Positions 13,071 to 25,643 of a DNA stretch of 64,000 nt are shown here, in pieces; the first letter of the stretch is position 1, and each line of letters begins with the position of its first letter. This DNA is from Lunularia cruciata (lineage: Eukaryota; Streptophyta; Marchantiopsida; Lunulariales; Lunulariaceae): the NCBI GenBank assembly GCA_948567375.1, contig OX419756.1, forward strand, positions 61,854,552 to 61,918,551, written 5' to 3'. Below the pieces are notes generated by a model, which saw only the letters and a list, made by a program, of their open reading frames with translations, did no database searches and was not told where the DNA came from. The position numbers and the translations under genes were made by a program.

Positions 13071-14749
13071 TCTCAAAGATCATTGAACAAGAACTTGCCT
13101 TATGTCTCCTCTCTCTATATAAAAAGCACTTAGAATCACTCTTTCCTCCAAGTGGTGTAGGTTTTTAGATTCTCTATACACTCTTTTTGAATTCTATTCT
13201 AAACTTGTTTCTTTTAATCAACCCCTATAACCAACTCAAACCCTTATGGGACCTTGCATAACATCAAATTCCACTCTTGATGCCCTTTCCATGCTTCCAA
13301 GATGAGGCTAAACACTCAAATATAGTTTTGGTTGTTCTCACACTCTTCACGCATGAGAACTCATCTCCCTAAAAATGACCCTTCTTCACAATCTCAATTA
13401 ATCCTCCAAACTAGTTACTCCAAATTCTTTGAAATTTTGCACACACAAGCTCTATCTAGGAAGTCCTTCCCTTAAAAATTTCAGTTGTTTTTATTGATCC
13501 ATTTGGCTAGCAAACCTCTCTATTTATCACACATCTTCCCAAATTTGGTCTAAAACCACCCCCCTCACTTGAGAAATTTATAACTTCTTATGCAAGAATG
13601 ATCTATCTTTAATTTGTAAACCAAAAGATAGAATCTCTTGCAATGAATGTTTTTAGAAATTTTTAGAAAAATTACTTGCAAAATTGAGAAATAAAAAACT
13701 GTAAGAAACTATAAATAAATCTAGAGATCATGCAATCTACATGAGTAGTTTCTACTTCCACCTTCCAACAAATTCTAGCTTAGTGTGTGTAGTAGCGCTT
13801 ATAATAATTTTAAGTATCCCAACTGAAAGATTATTCAAGCTGTCCTCTATGAAAATTTAAGATCCACATATCAAACTTGAGGTTTTGTCCAAAATCACCA
13901 TTATCTCCAAGATCTACAATCCATCTCACATAATCTCTCCAGATCATCTAATGTATGTAGTATATATAATATCAACTCAGAAAATCATAATGAACCATAA
14001 GGTTTACAAAAATATCCAATATGTCATCTCCTACATAAGTTTAGAATTCTCCTCCTTAATGTTCTCTCCAAATGATCTCTCATAGTCTCCTTTTGTCGAA
14101 TATATAATTGAAGATGGAACATTATCTTGCCTTCTAAAGAGTATGTAGTAAAGGAGCCAAAAACGTGAGCCATTCTATCTTCCACTCAAGATGAACCTCT
14201 TATGGCTATTAGTGTAGGGAACCATGGACTAAGAAAGCAAAGAACTATAACTCTATCTCATTCCTCCAAAGCTACAACTCCAAGGTACCTCCAAGACTCA
14301 AGACATTGCTCACTAAGAACTCAATGGGAGAGATAGTTACAAATGAAAGGATGATGAGTATCTTCTCACCCCTAGCTTATATACTTGTAAAAAATTAATA
14401 ATAAGCAACCAAGGTTACTTATTATCACAAATACTCAAGTTACTTAAAAGTAAAATTTTTTTTCTAAAAGTCTAAAGGAATATCTAAGTACATGGGAATA
14501 ATCCCATGAGTAGATGATTGTATCCTCACCTGCCAACTAATTCAAGGATTCATTTACATGGCTATCCTTAGACTAGAGAGAAATTCTACAACAAGGCTTT
14601 TAGACCTAGAAGTTCCCAAATCTCCCTCAAAGTCAAAAACCTAGGAATAATAGCATGTCAATACACTAGAAGACAAAATAGTGATGTTCACTATTTTCCC
14701 TTCCTCTAGAATAGGGTCACTTTTATCTTACCTAAGACTAAGTCTAGTA
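13071..14749. other. Non-coding part of composite block, second copy
   Basis: Aligns by eye with 2526-4239 and has no coding content of its own. It contains only short random frames. Confidence 0.5.
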
Positions 14750-16400
14750 ATTATGACTAATGTACAAGCTTAGCTCCATATAGATAATACTTTTCCACTA
14801 CTTGCAATACTAAACTTAGTATTCCTATAGAGCATACATGCACCAAAAAGTATTATAGAACCGCCAATAAAATCTTGCAAATCCATTAAATGCTTGGACT
14901 TCTATGGCATCCTTAGGGGTAAGCTAATTAATAATGGCCTTGATTTTATCCTCTTCCATCTTGATCCAATTTGATAAGACCTTATGATCCAAAAGGTAAC
15001 TTCCTTATATCAAAAGGTACACTTTGATCTCTTGTAGTAAAACTTCCATTGGTGCAGTCATGTTAAGATTTATTGTATGTAACTCCTGTGTTTTACCTCT
15101 ACCATATATTAAAATATCATCCAAAGAACACCACCATATATAGATCCAATAGTCCATCCAACACCCAATATATGCTTTGGTAGTTTTCATTGGTACTTAT
15201 GAAATTTCTAGAGCTTTAGTGAACCCAAAAGGTAAAAATCTCTATTCAAATATCTATACCTAAAGTGAAAGGTATTATTTTGCACACCTTGCTTGTCAAT
15301 AGGAATTTTCCAATAGTTTCTTTAAAGGTCCAATTTGGAGAAGTATTATGCTTCACTCAATTTATCCAATAAATCATCAATTCAAGGCAAAGGATATGCA
15401 TTCTTCATTGTTTGTTTGTTAAGGCTATGGTAGTCAATAGAAAATTGAATTTGTCCATCCTTCTTTGGTACAAAGAGTATTGGTGCTCCTCAAGAGGATG
15501 TATTGTTTTGTATAAAATACTTCTCTAACAACTCAATCAATATTGTTTGAAGCTCTTCTAACTCCTTTGGTGAGAGCCTATGGATTGATCTACTCACTAG
15601 AGTACTACTTGGTAGTAAATTAATCTTGAAAGTCATACTTTGATCAAAAGGTTACCTCTTTGGATGATCATTTGGAACACATTTACAAATTCTTGAACTA
15701 TTTGATCAACTACTATCTTTTGATCTTCATTCTTAGTCTCCTTCCATAATAGGTTTGATCAATATTGTAAAAGTAAGAATATTCTCCTCTAAAGCTTGCT
15801 ATATAGCTATTATATTCATATACTTCCCATTTTGGGACAGATTGCTCTTAGATGTCTTACTCAAAGGTGCCAAAACATAATTGGTAGTTTTTACCTTAGT
15901 GTGGTACTTGAATATGTTGTTGAGTCCAACCAAATAGAACCTTATGAGGTTCAAGCCAAGGAAGACCTAGATTGATATTATAGTGTAAGGAGATGATTAT
16001 AAATCTCATGTACTCAAAATACTCCTTCCCAATCTTGATTGCAAAAGGTTGTGAGATTCAGAGTGCAAAACTCTTTCTATCATCTACCATCATCAATTTA
16101 TTGCATAAAATTGGTTTTATAAGAATATTTAATTTTTTTGCTAATTGCATGGACATATAATTCTCAAAACAACTAAAATCTACCAAAATTCTACAACCAC
16201 AATCTAATATCATAGATTGCAAGAGAATCAAACTTTCAATCCCATTGGAACAAATCAAGTTCTTTGTAAGTGACTTAATATCTCCTATTGGGATTCTTTG
16301 TTTCCATGATCATTATGCTCCATAAAATCCATTTGGGTTACTTGTTGGGGTTTTCTATTTTAGAGTGAATGTTCAAAAATGTGATGTTCCATTTGCTGGA
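14750..16400 (-). pseudogene. Family B protease-RT remnant, second copy
   Basis: Parallel to 4240-5895 and in the same orientation. The best piece, 16058-16258, reads like retropepsin (ILVDFSCFENYMSMQLAKKL), with the usual Asp-Ser-Gly decayed to Asp-Phe-Ser. RT fragments follow leftward to about 14900. Stops and indels throughout. Confidence 0.6.
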
Positions 16401-16621
16401 GACATCAAATTGGATTGAAAGAACAATGAAATACAAAATTGACTATTCTATGAGCAAAAAGTCATTCATCAATCTAGTAAGGAGCAACATGCATAGAAAT
16501 TACACAAGTTTTATGTGGTTAGGCCAACATCCACCCATGTCTACAATTGCATAGGATTTTATTCATTCAAGAAATGTCAAAAAAATCTCAATTGACTATA
16601 GACACTACATTATTTATATAT

Positions 16622-17367
16622 TGTAATACTATGAGAACAAGAGAACTATTCAAGAGAGATACATGAAAGAAAACACAGATTTCACACTCAATCCTTTGAT
16701 GCCCAAAGGAGCACCTTCTCTTATAGCCAAGGAGGATCTACTCCAAGGAAGCTCCACCATAGGATTAGATACATGGATAGATGACCTGTCAGCAAGCTCC
16801 ACCCTTAGATTACTTGCTTGGATGGGTGACAGGTCGGTCTTGGTTCCATCTGGTTGGTCAAATAGGCTTTGACTGGAGGGAATTTTTTTAGGGAATCTTC
16901 CTGTAGGAATCTTAGAATCACGTAGGTGAGGTACCATTGGAAAGCTCTCGGTTAGGAAAGCTCATGGTAGGGAAGCCCAGATTTTCCTTTGTTTGGGGGA
17001 GGGGAATTTACACATTTTTGAGGCATAATCCATCTGTTTAGGCCTCCAAGATTGCCTTTGAAGTTTTCAAGTCTATTTTGGCTTCTGCCCTATTAGTAGA
17101 GTGCTCTTTTGGTGATACTTCTATCTGATCCACATTCTCCATCATGTGTAACATCTTTCTAGATGTCACCACCCCAAGTTTCACCTCTAGATCCTATGCC
17201 TAGCTATTGATTCTAAAGTTTCCAAACATGTTTCGGTTTATGGCCTATTAGTAGAAGTACTCTTTTGGTGATACCTCTAGCTTATCTACTTAATCCATCA
17301 TTTATAACATCCTTCCAAATGTTACCAAACCAAATCTTTAGATCATCTATCTAGCTATTGTATTACA
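16622..17367 (-). mobile_element. Solo LTR of the chromovirus family
   Basis: Begins TGTAATACT and ends GTATTACA. It is flanked by a perfect 5-bp duplication, TATAT at 16617-16621 and 17368-17372. Inside, the sequence is the reverse complement of the LTR at 28779-29530. The paralogous block near 6090 lacks it, so the empty site is visible in this window. This is clean evidence of insertion after the composite block duplicated, followed by LTR-LTR recombination. Confidence 0.93.
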
Positions 17368-17941
17368 TATATACTTGGATTTGTCATCCCTTATCTAGTT
17401 TTGGAATGTGTGGTGCAAATTGATCCCATATATAAACCTAGATTGTATGGTACCAATTGATACATATCACCTTCCCATAGGTTCCATTCCTGCAAAAGCC
17501 ATTCCCACAATAGAATCATGTAGTCACATAGTAGAATCCCATAAGAGCCATTCTCACAACCATCCTTATAGCTTCAATAGCCAATCCCGTATGTCCCAGA
17601 ACCAATCTTATAGCTCACATAGTGCACATTTGTCTTGAAATTCATGTGGATGTAACTTTTTCTAGAAATCCATTTTCTATGATCTTTGTACTTATGGGAC
17701 GTCCTTGAGAAGATGCTTCCAATGAGATAAAGTATGTCTCATTTGAATTTGTATTCATTAAAAATAATCCCAATGTGAATTGGTTTTTATATACTCCCAT
17801 AAATTGAATCTTGTTATTTGAAGATGTATCCCATACTTACTCATCTACACTTTCCTAGAAGATCTATTTTGTATTGACTCTTTAAATTTCTTGTAGGATA
17901 CTTTTCCAATATAGCATTTCTATAATTAATCAAACTCCACA
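17368..17941 (-). repeat. Copia LTR (minus strand), second copy
   Basis: Homologous to 6110-6726. The minus-strand start TGTGGAGTTTGATT lies at 17941, next to a purine-rich GTGGGAGATTATTT tract. The outer part has been split from its flank by the solo LTR at 16622-17367. Confidence 0.6.
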
Positions 17942-19882
17942 CAAAATAATCTCCCACACCTAATGTATATGATTATTCTAATCAATGAAGTTTGAAGTCT
18001 AATTGCAACTATGCATTTCTTGAGCTTCTCAATTGTGACTACCTTGGTAAAAATTTCTACAAGATTGCTTACTCCCACAATGTTTACCAAAGGTAGTACT
18101 CTATCATCTACCAATTCATCAATGAACTAATACCTTAATTGAATATGCTTTATCCTAACATGAACATGGGATTCTTTGCAAGATTGATAATACTTTGGCT
18201 GTCACTATGGAAAATTTTGTAGCTCTACCATAGAGATTTTCAACCAGATCATCTCCTTGCTAGCTTTTGAGGTGGCCATGTACTCAAATTTTGTGGTAGA
18301 AAGAGCAACACTCTTTTGCAATCAAAACATCCAACCAATGGTAGTACCACTCAAGGTAAACACATACCATGAAGTTCTCTTTCTACTATCAAAGTCACCT
18401 CCCAAATCTGCATCACTGAAGCCTAGTAGAATAGCATATTTTTGCTCTAAGAAAATTACTTATCAAAGGAACCTTTCAAGTAGCATAATAGCCATTTTAT
18501 TGCTTCTTGAGTTTGACATGAATCTATTTACAATTCCCACTATATGAGCAATGTCTAGTCTAGTGCATACCATTTCATACATCAAACTACCAATTGTCAA
18601 TGCATCAGGTACTCTACTTATGTACTCTTTATCTACATCAATTCTTGGTGATTGCTCCTTAGAGAGTTTGAAGTGAGTTCCCAAGGGGAGTGGTTCAAAT
18701 TGTATCATTTATAGACCAAATTTGTCCATCAACTTCTTGATATATTTCTCTTGTGATAACTTTAAAGTACCTACAAACATTTTATTTGCTAATCCTCATT
18801 TCAAATATATGTTGTGAAGGACATAGGTCTTTCATTTCAAATTCATCAAACAGTTGGCACCTTATCTAGTTGATTTCCCTCATATGGATCCAACAACCAT
18901 AAAGCATCAAGATAAAGCAACAAGATGATGTATGAATCAACAAATGACTTAATTTAGCAACAATGATCCATTCTTCAACTAGTGTAACATTATTGGCCAT
19001 ATAGCTAAACAATTCCAAGTACCACTCTAGAGGAGATTGTTTCAAAACATAGAGATGCCTTTTCAGATTGAAAACAATATCCCCTTTCTTAGTGATTTTA
19101 AACCCCTCCTCAATTGTGCCATATGGACATCCTTCTCAAGGTCTCCATATAGAAATTTTGTTGTTATTAAATCTTGCTACTTAAGATGCTATCCTCTATA
19201 GTCATAAGACCTAAGACTAATTTGATGATAGTCATCTTAACTAAGGGAGAGAAAATTTCATATAGTCTATACCCTTGGTTTACAAAAGGTATAGAAAGGC
19301 CTTGTTGAAAACCTTGTGCCATAAGTTTAGCATTGTACCACTTGCTTCCATCATGTTCTTCTTTATCATGTACACCCATTTTTATGTAATGCTTTCTTTC
19401 CCTCTAGTAGCTTGGTCAATGACCAAGTCTCCTTTTTCTCTAAGGATGACATCTCTTCCTTCATTGCAACCTCTCATTTCAAGAGAGAGTCCTCCTTTCT
19501 CATTGCCTCTAAGAAGCACTTAGGTTCAACAGTTTTTGTCTGGAGTAAGTTATACATGGATGGGGAATACCTCTCTCGTTGTCCCTATAATCTAGAAGAA
19601 CTCCTCAAATCAGTTATAGGTATGATTGGATCTGGTATAATATCTCTAGTTTCTACAAAACTCCTATTTCCTATACATCAATTCTGTAGAATGTCTTCCA
19701 ACACTACTTCTTCTTGGTATCCTTCTTGTTCACCTATAACCCAGAACATGATCTAAGCTTATCTTGTACACAACATTGTCATCATGGAAAATGCCATCTC
19801 TACTTCTAAGCACTTTTTTGTCATCTTCATTACAAAGACCATAACCCATGTTTTTGATCCATATCCAATGAAGAAATGGAAG
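17942..19882 (-). pseudogene. Ty1/copia pol remnant with RNase H region
   Basis: Minus-strand frames include 18463-18708 (PLGTHFKLSKEQ...VPDALTIGSLMYEMV...RLDIAHIVGIV), the junction of copia RT and RNase H. Also visible is 19167-19379, with the RT start (DGSKWYNAKLMAQGF). Unlike the copies at 6727-8507 and 37627-39605, the segment between these landmarks is retained. At 19882 it stops abruptly against delta, in the opposite orientation. Many stops, so inactive. Confidence 0.75.
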
Positions 19883-20810
19883 GATGCCCATTCCAAGTTT
19901 AATTGATTGTAGTACATTGGAGCTTAGACCAATGCTCACCAAATAGGATAATGAGGAGAAGGATTTTGTAGTAGCCTATGCTAGTTGGTCCAAAGAATTC
20001 AGAAGATGCCAAGAATAATTCATATGATGGATAGTGTTTGGCAATAATGTGAGAAGTAGAAAAAATTTAGTATTACTTGTTTGTGAACCCTTTCACTCTC
20101 ATCATTGATGATCAACCATTCAAGTGGTTGATGGAGTCTAATAAGTTTTCAAGGAAGCTTGGAGAATAGGTTGTGATTTGACAGGAGTATGATTTCACAA
20201 TCAACATAGACTTGGAGTGGTGAAATATCATGTAGATGTTTGAGTAGAAACCCACGAACCATCTAATATGAATAAACATGAGCCTGGTTAGATGAATGAG
20301 GAGATGGTGCTGAGTTGATATGCATTTGCCTGTTTGTGTATATTGAACAGGGCTTTGGTGGTATCTCTGTCAATACAAACAAGAGGAGTTATTGAGCCTT
20401 TGATCCAAACAATGGAGATATTGGTACGAGTCAACAAGATATTCATGATGATTGGCTATGGGCGGGTGGCTCAATTAGTGCCAAGAAGAAAGACCATGTT
20501 CTAAAACAAGCAAAGTAGTTTAGATTGGAGTGTATATCTTGTTGGGGATCAAAGGATAATGGTTTGCAAGTAGTACTCTCTATCTCCAATATTACATCTT
20601 GTATGAGATGCTCACGAGGAGCTAAAAAATTTTGAAGTCAAGAGGACATATAGCTTATTTCAAAGTCATGATTGGGGGAACGGCATGCAAACTAATGTAT
20701 AGTACTTTTTTGCTAAATATATGGTTTGTGACCAAGTAAGACCATTATTCAAGGCTCTTATGCCACAATTACACCCATTACCTACCATGGGGTTGGGTTA
20801 TTTTGTCAAT
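19883..20810 (+). pseudogene. Copy delta of the methyltransferase element: RNase H to integrase N-term
   Basis: Matches alpha from about 51945 to 52905 base by base with heavy decay. The RNase H start (19883-20000), the DHQPLK-like segment near 20110 and the integrase zinc-binding region near 20620-20760 can be followed. Stops and small indels break every frame. It begins at a sharp junction with minus-strand copia and fades near 20810. It shows only that the family has further fragments here; the methyltransferase part is absent. Confidence 0.75.
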
Positions 20811-21827
20811 CCACCTTCATAATATAAGTACATATTCTTTTTGTCCAATTTCATAGAGTAATGAGAGATCAAGAAAGTTTTTAAGGCTAGAACACAAGAA
20901 TGTGCCATTTTTCATTGATGTAGAAGGTGGATGGAACACAAGAGGATGAAATATGACATACAGAAATACCATAGCTCTTCACACACCTATAGATCACAAG
21001 GAAAATGATTGTCATGGTTGTGATTCTTGTGGTTGTGTTCCTCTTGGGTTTGATATTTGTCATAATGATTGTGATCCTGTGATCATGATTTCTTAGCGGT
21101 GATGACCTTGATGTTCATGAATGTAAAATTTCATATGGACATTTTTGGCCCAAAGCACCCTAATGATTACAAGTTGAAAGTACAACTTGAGCTCCAGATT
21201 TTGGTAAGAACAAGAAAATTGAAAGAGATATTTTGTGAGAATAATACTATTAACTTTCAATTGTTTAGGAATTTATTTAAGTTAGATGAGATGGTAGATG
21301 TGATGCCATCTTTCAACCTTGCATCCTCTCCCAATACTTACCTCCAATGTGATTTCATCCCTGATTAGGGCTTGGGATACCAACTATCAAGAATTGGGAT
21401 GAATTTTGCCAAGCATCAAATGCTTCATTGTACAAATTCTAAAGCCAATTTCATAACAAAAATGTTAGATAAAGTTTCTCTGTTTGCACTCTTTGAGGTT
21501 CCATCACCCAAGGGCTAATATTTGATTCCTCAAGTTGAGAGAAATCCGGCCTTCTTCAAACTACCACTCTTGCCATTGTGAGAAATAAACTCTACTACTC
21601 TGGAGGTTTTCATACTGCCAAGCTCAGAAACTCTCTCAATTAACTACAAGCTCTTCTTGAACTCCCTCCAAAATACTGCAAAAGTGAATTGGTGATTTCT
21701 CTCATTCAACCCATCACCAATTTGAAGTCACACCTCTGCCTTGCAATGTCATTCAATCAATCTTCCATCTACATTCTCACCTGAGATTGTAGACGCAGGA
21801 CTTGCAGAAATCGGGACTCTTGCCAAC
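20811..21827. other. Unassigned spacer upstream of the proline-rich gene
   Basis: No repeat family in this window matches. A frame of 89 codons at 21099-21368 has no recognisable domain. The last few hundred bases could hold the promoter and 5' UTR of the gene at 21828, but no clear TATA box or start-site signal was found. Confidence 0.4.
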
Positions 21828-22304
21828 ATGGGAAACACGAATCACTTCACTACTGGCTCGTTCATGGTTTTGGTATGTTGCGTGTGCATCGGAGGAATGC
21901 TGTTGCCCACAGCAATCGCATCCCGTGTTCGCATGGCGGATAATCCATCAGCACCACCACCAGCCTCGCACAGTTCCGATCCTGATTTCCATCTACCCCG
22001 TTTACCCACACTGCCCCCTCTACCCAATACCTTTCCTGGATCGAATCCGCCTTCTGCGCACCCTTCCCCATCTTCCAGGTCCAATCCTGTTTCCCCCACA
22101 CTGCCCCCGCTACCTAATATCGTTCAGCTTCCGAGTCTACCTCCTTTCCGTCTAACTTCTATCCCTTCCGTCCCACTCCCCCCTCATCCACCTCCTTCTC
22201 CCAGAGCTACACATTCCCCTCCTCCTCCACACAATGCGTCTCCTGCTCGATCTCCGGAATCTCATGATCATTCTGCCAGGGCTCCCAGTTCTCATAGCGG
22301 GTGA
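21828..22304 (+). CDS. Small proline-rich secreted or membrane-anchored protein
   Basis: The frame opens at 21741, but the second Met at 21828 is preferred because a signal-like segment follows at once: MGNTNHFTTGSF, then VLVCCVCIGGMLLPTAIA. The remaining ~120 residues are rich in Pro and Ser (repeated PPLPN, LPPLP, SPPPPH), as in hydroxyproline-rich or extensin-like cell-wall proteins. From that Met it is 158 residues, with no stop until 22304. The local sequence is clearly richer in GC and CpG than the flanking transposon DNA, and no transposon domain is present. Function is not recognisable beyond a likely cell-wall or surface role. An upstream exon, or no gene at all, remains possible. 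Confidence 0.5.
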   Translation: MGNTNHFTTGSFMVLVCCVCIGGMLLPTAIASRVRMADNPSAPPPASHSSDPDFHLPRLPTLPPLPNTFPGSNPPSAHPSPSSRSNPVSPTLPPLPNIVQLPSLPPFRLTSIPSVPLPPHPPPSPRATHSPPPPHNASPARSPESHDHSARAPSSHSG

Positions 22305-22747
22305 TCGTCCGTCAAGCTGAGACATCAGAGACTCTGCTGACAATTCTCCAACGGTTCCTACTGAACACCGGGGATGATCATCAGCCGTCTCATATTTGTA
22401 GATTTACTGATGCGGACGCCTTATTGCTTCACTCATCCGCACAATGGTTGACTTTCTTAGAAGAGCTTCCTGCTCTCGCGGTTGGTTTACAGATGCAAAG
22501 TTTACAAGTCCGAATTTAAGTTTTCGTTTGAGTGCTGTGATGGTGGCTACAAGAGCTTGGATTTGTCTGCAGATTTGCCTCTCTATGAGTTTCGGCTCGC
22601 CGACTAACACTGGCACCAACCGCGTGGATGAACTGAGGTAGCAATGCCCTCAGTGCTTAAGAGTACACCGAAATTCGAAATGAAATAAGCGCTAAGCACA
22701 TGACTCTAGGATGAGCCAAGATAGGTAGCTGCAGAAAGCTATGCGGT
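22305..22747. other. GC-richer region downstream of the proline-rich gene
   Basis: Continues the higher GC of the preceding gene. It may be 3' UTR or further exon. An open stretch from 22301 to 22519 begins with GTG and has no domain, so it is not called. No repeat match within the window. Confidence 0.35.
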
Positions 22748-23369
22748 AGAATCCTGGGTTCATAGGTCGCAGCATGCGTAACTATTCGTTGAAATAAGTT
22801 TGCTCAAAATGCTGCTCCTCGGTACACCGGGGAACACTTCGGTTCTGTCATTAAGAAGCGTGGTGATGTCTTTCGGAACTGGAATAAAGTTTACTATGCC
22901 CGAACTATCTTTCCTTTCCTTTCTGAGATCTGGATGGGTTGACCTTATGAGATATTAAAGAGAAAATAAAGCAACGATTGCATGAGACTTCAAGAGATAT
23001 CACGTTCTTGAATTGTACTTCTTACAGCGTCTAGGTTCAGAGACCTACTCTTAGAATCCTGTGCTCATAGGTCGCATGCGTAACCATTTGTTGAAATAAG
23101 TTTGCTCAAAGGGGTGCCTGAATGAATGCTACCGAGGAGCACTTCGGTTCTGTCACTAAGAAGCGTGGAATACCGCTCATGTGATGTATTTCATAATTGG
23201 ACTAAAGTTCACTCTGCCCGAATTATCTTTCCTTTTCTTTTAAGATCTGGATGGTTTGACCTTTTGAGATATATGAGATGTTATAGAAAAAATGAAAGCA
23301 ACAATTGCGTGAGATCCTTCAAGAGAAATTTCATTCCCCAAATGTAGTTGTACTTCTCACAGCGTCTAG
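22748..23369 (+). repeat. Diverged tandem duplication, two units of about 0.3 kb
   Basis: Unit 1 (22748-23034) and unit 2 (23053-23369) both start AGAATCCTG, share CATAGGTCGCA, GAAATAAGTTTGCTCAAA, GCACTTCGGTTCTGTCA-type blocks and ATCTGGATGG, and end with CAGCGTCTAG. They differ by small indels and many substitutions. Neither unit has an open frame. This looks like an old local duplication of unique sequence and not a known transposon. Confidence 0.85.
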
Positions 23370-23714
23370 AAAGTAAACTTGTCCAGACCATGCGACCTCG
23401 AACTATGTAATTTGCAAGTCCTGAACAAAGATCGTTCTGGTTTAGACTAACCTGAGCGTTATTGATTGGAGTTCTCCACTGGACACAATGTGCGTATCAC
23501 TAGTTGACTTTATTGTGAGATGCAAAATTCTACTCCTTTGATAATGATCAGCGAGCTCAAGGAAAGTTAAGTACAAATCTCTCCTGCAAATTGACTTGTA
23601 CTATAAATCGCTCTCAACCTACGCGTGTTGGCAAACTGTAGAGCAACCGCTCCTTCACAGGGGATGAGAGTGCGGCTATTAATTATACATCATCGTGGTT
23701 TCTCATTGTACTCG

Positions 23715-23782
23715 CAGCTGTGATAATTTTGAATGTCATCAGCTGTGATAATTTTGAATGTCATCAGCTGTGATAATTTTGA
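23715..23782 (+). repeat. 25-bp minisatellite, nearly three units
   Basis: The unit CAGCTGTGATAATTTTGAAT plus GTCAT is repeated at 23715, 23740 and 23765, the last truncated. The units are identical, so the expansion is recent. Confidence 0.97.
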
Positions 23783-25643
23783 ATTTAAAGATGTTGATGT
23801 GACAAATGGGATTCGTTGTGACAAATGGGTCTGTTAACAAACTGGGATCTGCTATGTTGTATGACAATGACCCATTGATGGGATTTGCTCTATTGTGTGC
23901 GTAGAAATGGGACAATGGCCTGACCGCTTTGATGTTCTGTGTGTGATAGTGAGGGTGAAGGCTCACCTTGGAGAGATATTCAAGTTTAGAGGGAAAAGTG
24001 TCTCCTTACATCTATACATTTTGTACAAGGGTAAAGCAAAGAGACATTTGTTCATTTGCAAAGATGTAGATTGAGGAGATTTGAAATTCAGGAGAGAACA
24101 GGTGAAAAATTGCAGCAGTGATAGAGAGGAAGCAAGAGAAGAGAGAGAGGAAAAAACAGTAATAGAGAGCAAAAAAAGATTGCAAGTATTGCAGATTATG
24201 AGAAGGTGGGATATGTCCAACATGGAGGATTTTCATGAGCAAGAATAGCTATTCAAATTTCACTCTATTGCAGATTACATAACTTCTATCAAGTGCGGGT
24301 GATTAGGCAAAAATCAGGTCAGAAAATTGGTGGAATCAATTTGAGAGATGGATCTTGATGTACTTGGATTGAAAGTGTGCCTTGGAATGCAATATTTGTG
24401 TCCAGATGTGATTATTTCTACATCTTTCATTGATTTCATTGTTTAGTAATAATTTAATTCAATTTGACTAAGTAAATAGTCTATGGAAGAAAATTTCACT
24501 CCCCAACCTACATGCAAACCCCACGATCTGTCAAATCCCTAACGTGTATATGGGACGTACAGATCTTAGGGATTTGGCATATTTTGTGCAATGAACCAAA
24601 CCCTTGCTTGTATCTTCTTCTTGTAGCCAACATCTTGTTGATGTTGATGACTCCCAACAAAACCTTGAGCAAATCCCCATCAAACTCAATCTACAAGGCA
24701 AAACCTTCAACAGACCACTTCACGTATCCAATTTTGCAAATGAACCATTTCTAGGTACACTATCTAGGTTGAGCAAACTCCTATCATATGCTAGTAATCC
24801 CTAACAACTTGAGCAAATCCATATGGATTTGTCAACAAACCCTTGATCTCTCTAGCAAACCCCTTTTGTGTGAACAAAGCCTTGTTCTACACTAGCACAT
24901 CTATTGCCTCCATGAGAAAACCCTTGTTTGAGCAAACTCCATACCTTTGCAAGCAAACCTGCCAGCTTGTGCAAGTGGACTCTAGACCTTTTGAGAAAAC
25001 CTCTTCTGTGACCAATTGGCACCACACATTCCCAAACTAGATAAGGGATGGCAAGTGCAAGTGTATATAAATATCGTAGAGTTGGTGTTTAGTTGAGATT
25101 TTTCTTAGCTTCAAGTCACCTAGATATAGTGGCAAAACTATGGTGGCAATTCTAGGCAGAGCAAACTCAATGAAAATTTTTTGCTCAAATTTTAACATGA
25201 GAAGACTTTAAGAGTGTGGTCATTGGGCAAATCCAAGCTATGAAGGATGAATGTGCTATGGGAGATCAACTGGTAGAATTGATAGATCAATTCAATGAGA
25301 ACTTACATTTCTTAATTCCAAGACACCATGATGTTGATTCCAAACATACAAGAAGGTGAAGCTTTGGATTGGTTTGTGAGAGGTTCAAAATTAGTAACAA
25401 ATTGGATACAACCATGTGCAAACCTAAACATCTCAAAGAACCCATGCAAATGAGTCCTTTGTTATTATAAATTGGTCTTGACCTAGACCTTCACAAAACT
25501 TGTAAACACACCAAGCATGGATCGATGAGCCAACACCAATGGAGATTGATGCAATAGAGACCAATAGAGACCATTTGGCATGGCAACCAAGAGTGGTTAT
25601 GATAAAATGTTGGTTGCTTTTATTGTTGTCAATGTGTGTTAAG
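23783..25643. other. Spacer with short GAGCAAA-type repeats
   Basis: No recognisable gene. Between about 24660 and 24990 the phrases GAGCAAATCC, GAGCAAACTCC and CAAACCCTTG recur at irregular spacing, suggesting an old degenerate short repeat. A segment near 25025-25120 is the inverted counterpart of 6060-6150 and so belongs to the copia-LTR-associated repeat. The rest is unassigned. Confidence 0.4.

Noticed and set aside
21842-22101. Minus-strand frames opposite the proline-rich gene
   Set aside because: Gly/Arg/Asp-rich shadows of the Pro/Ser codons on the other strand.
22301-22519. Second gene overlapping the end of the proline-rich gene
   Set aside because: It starts with GTG, has no domain and no independent support.
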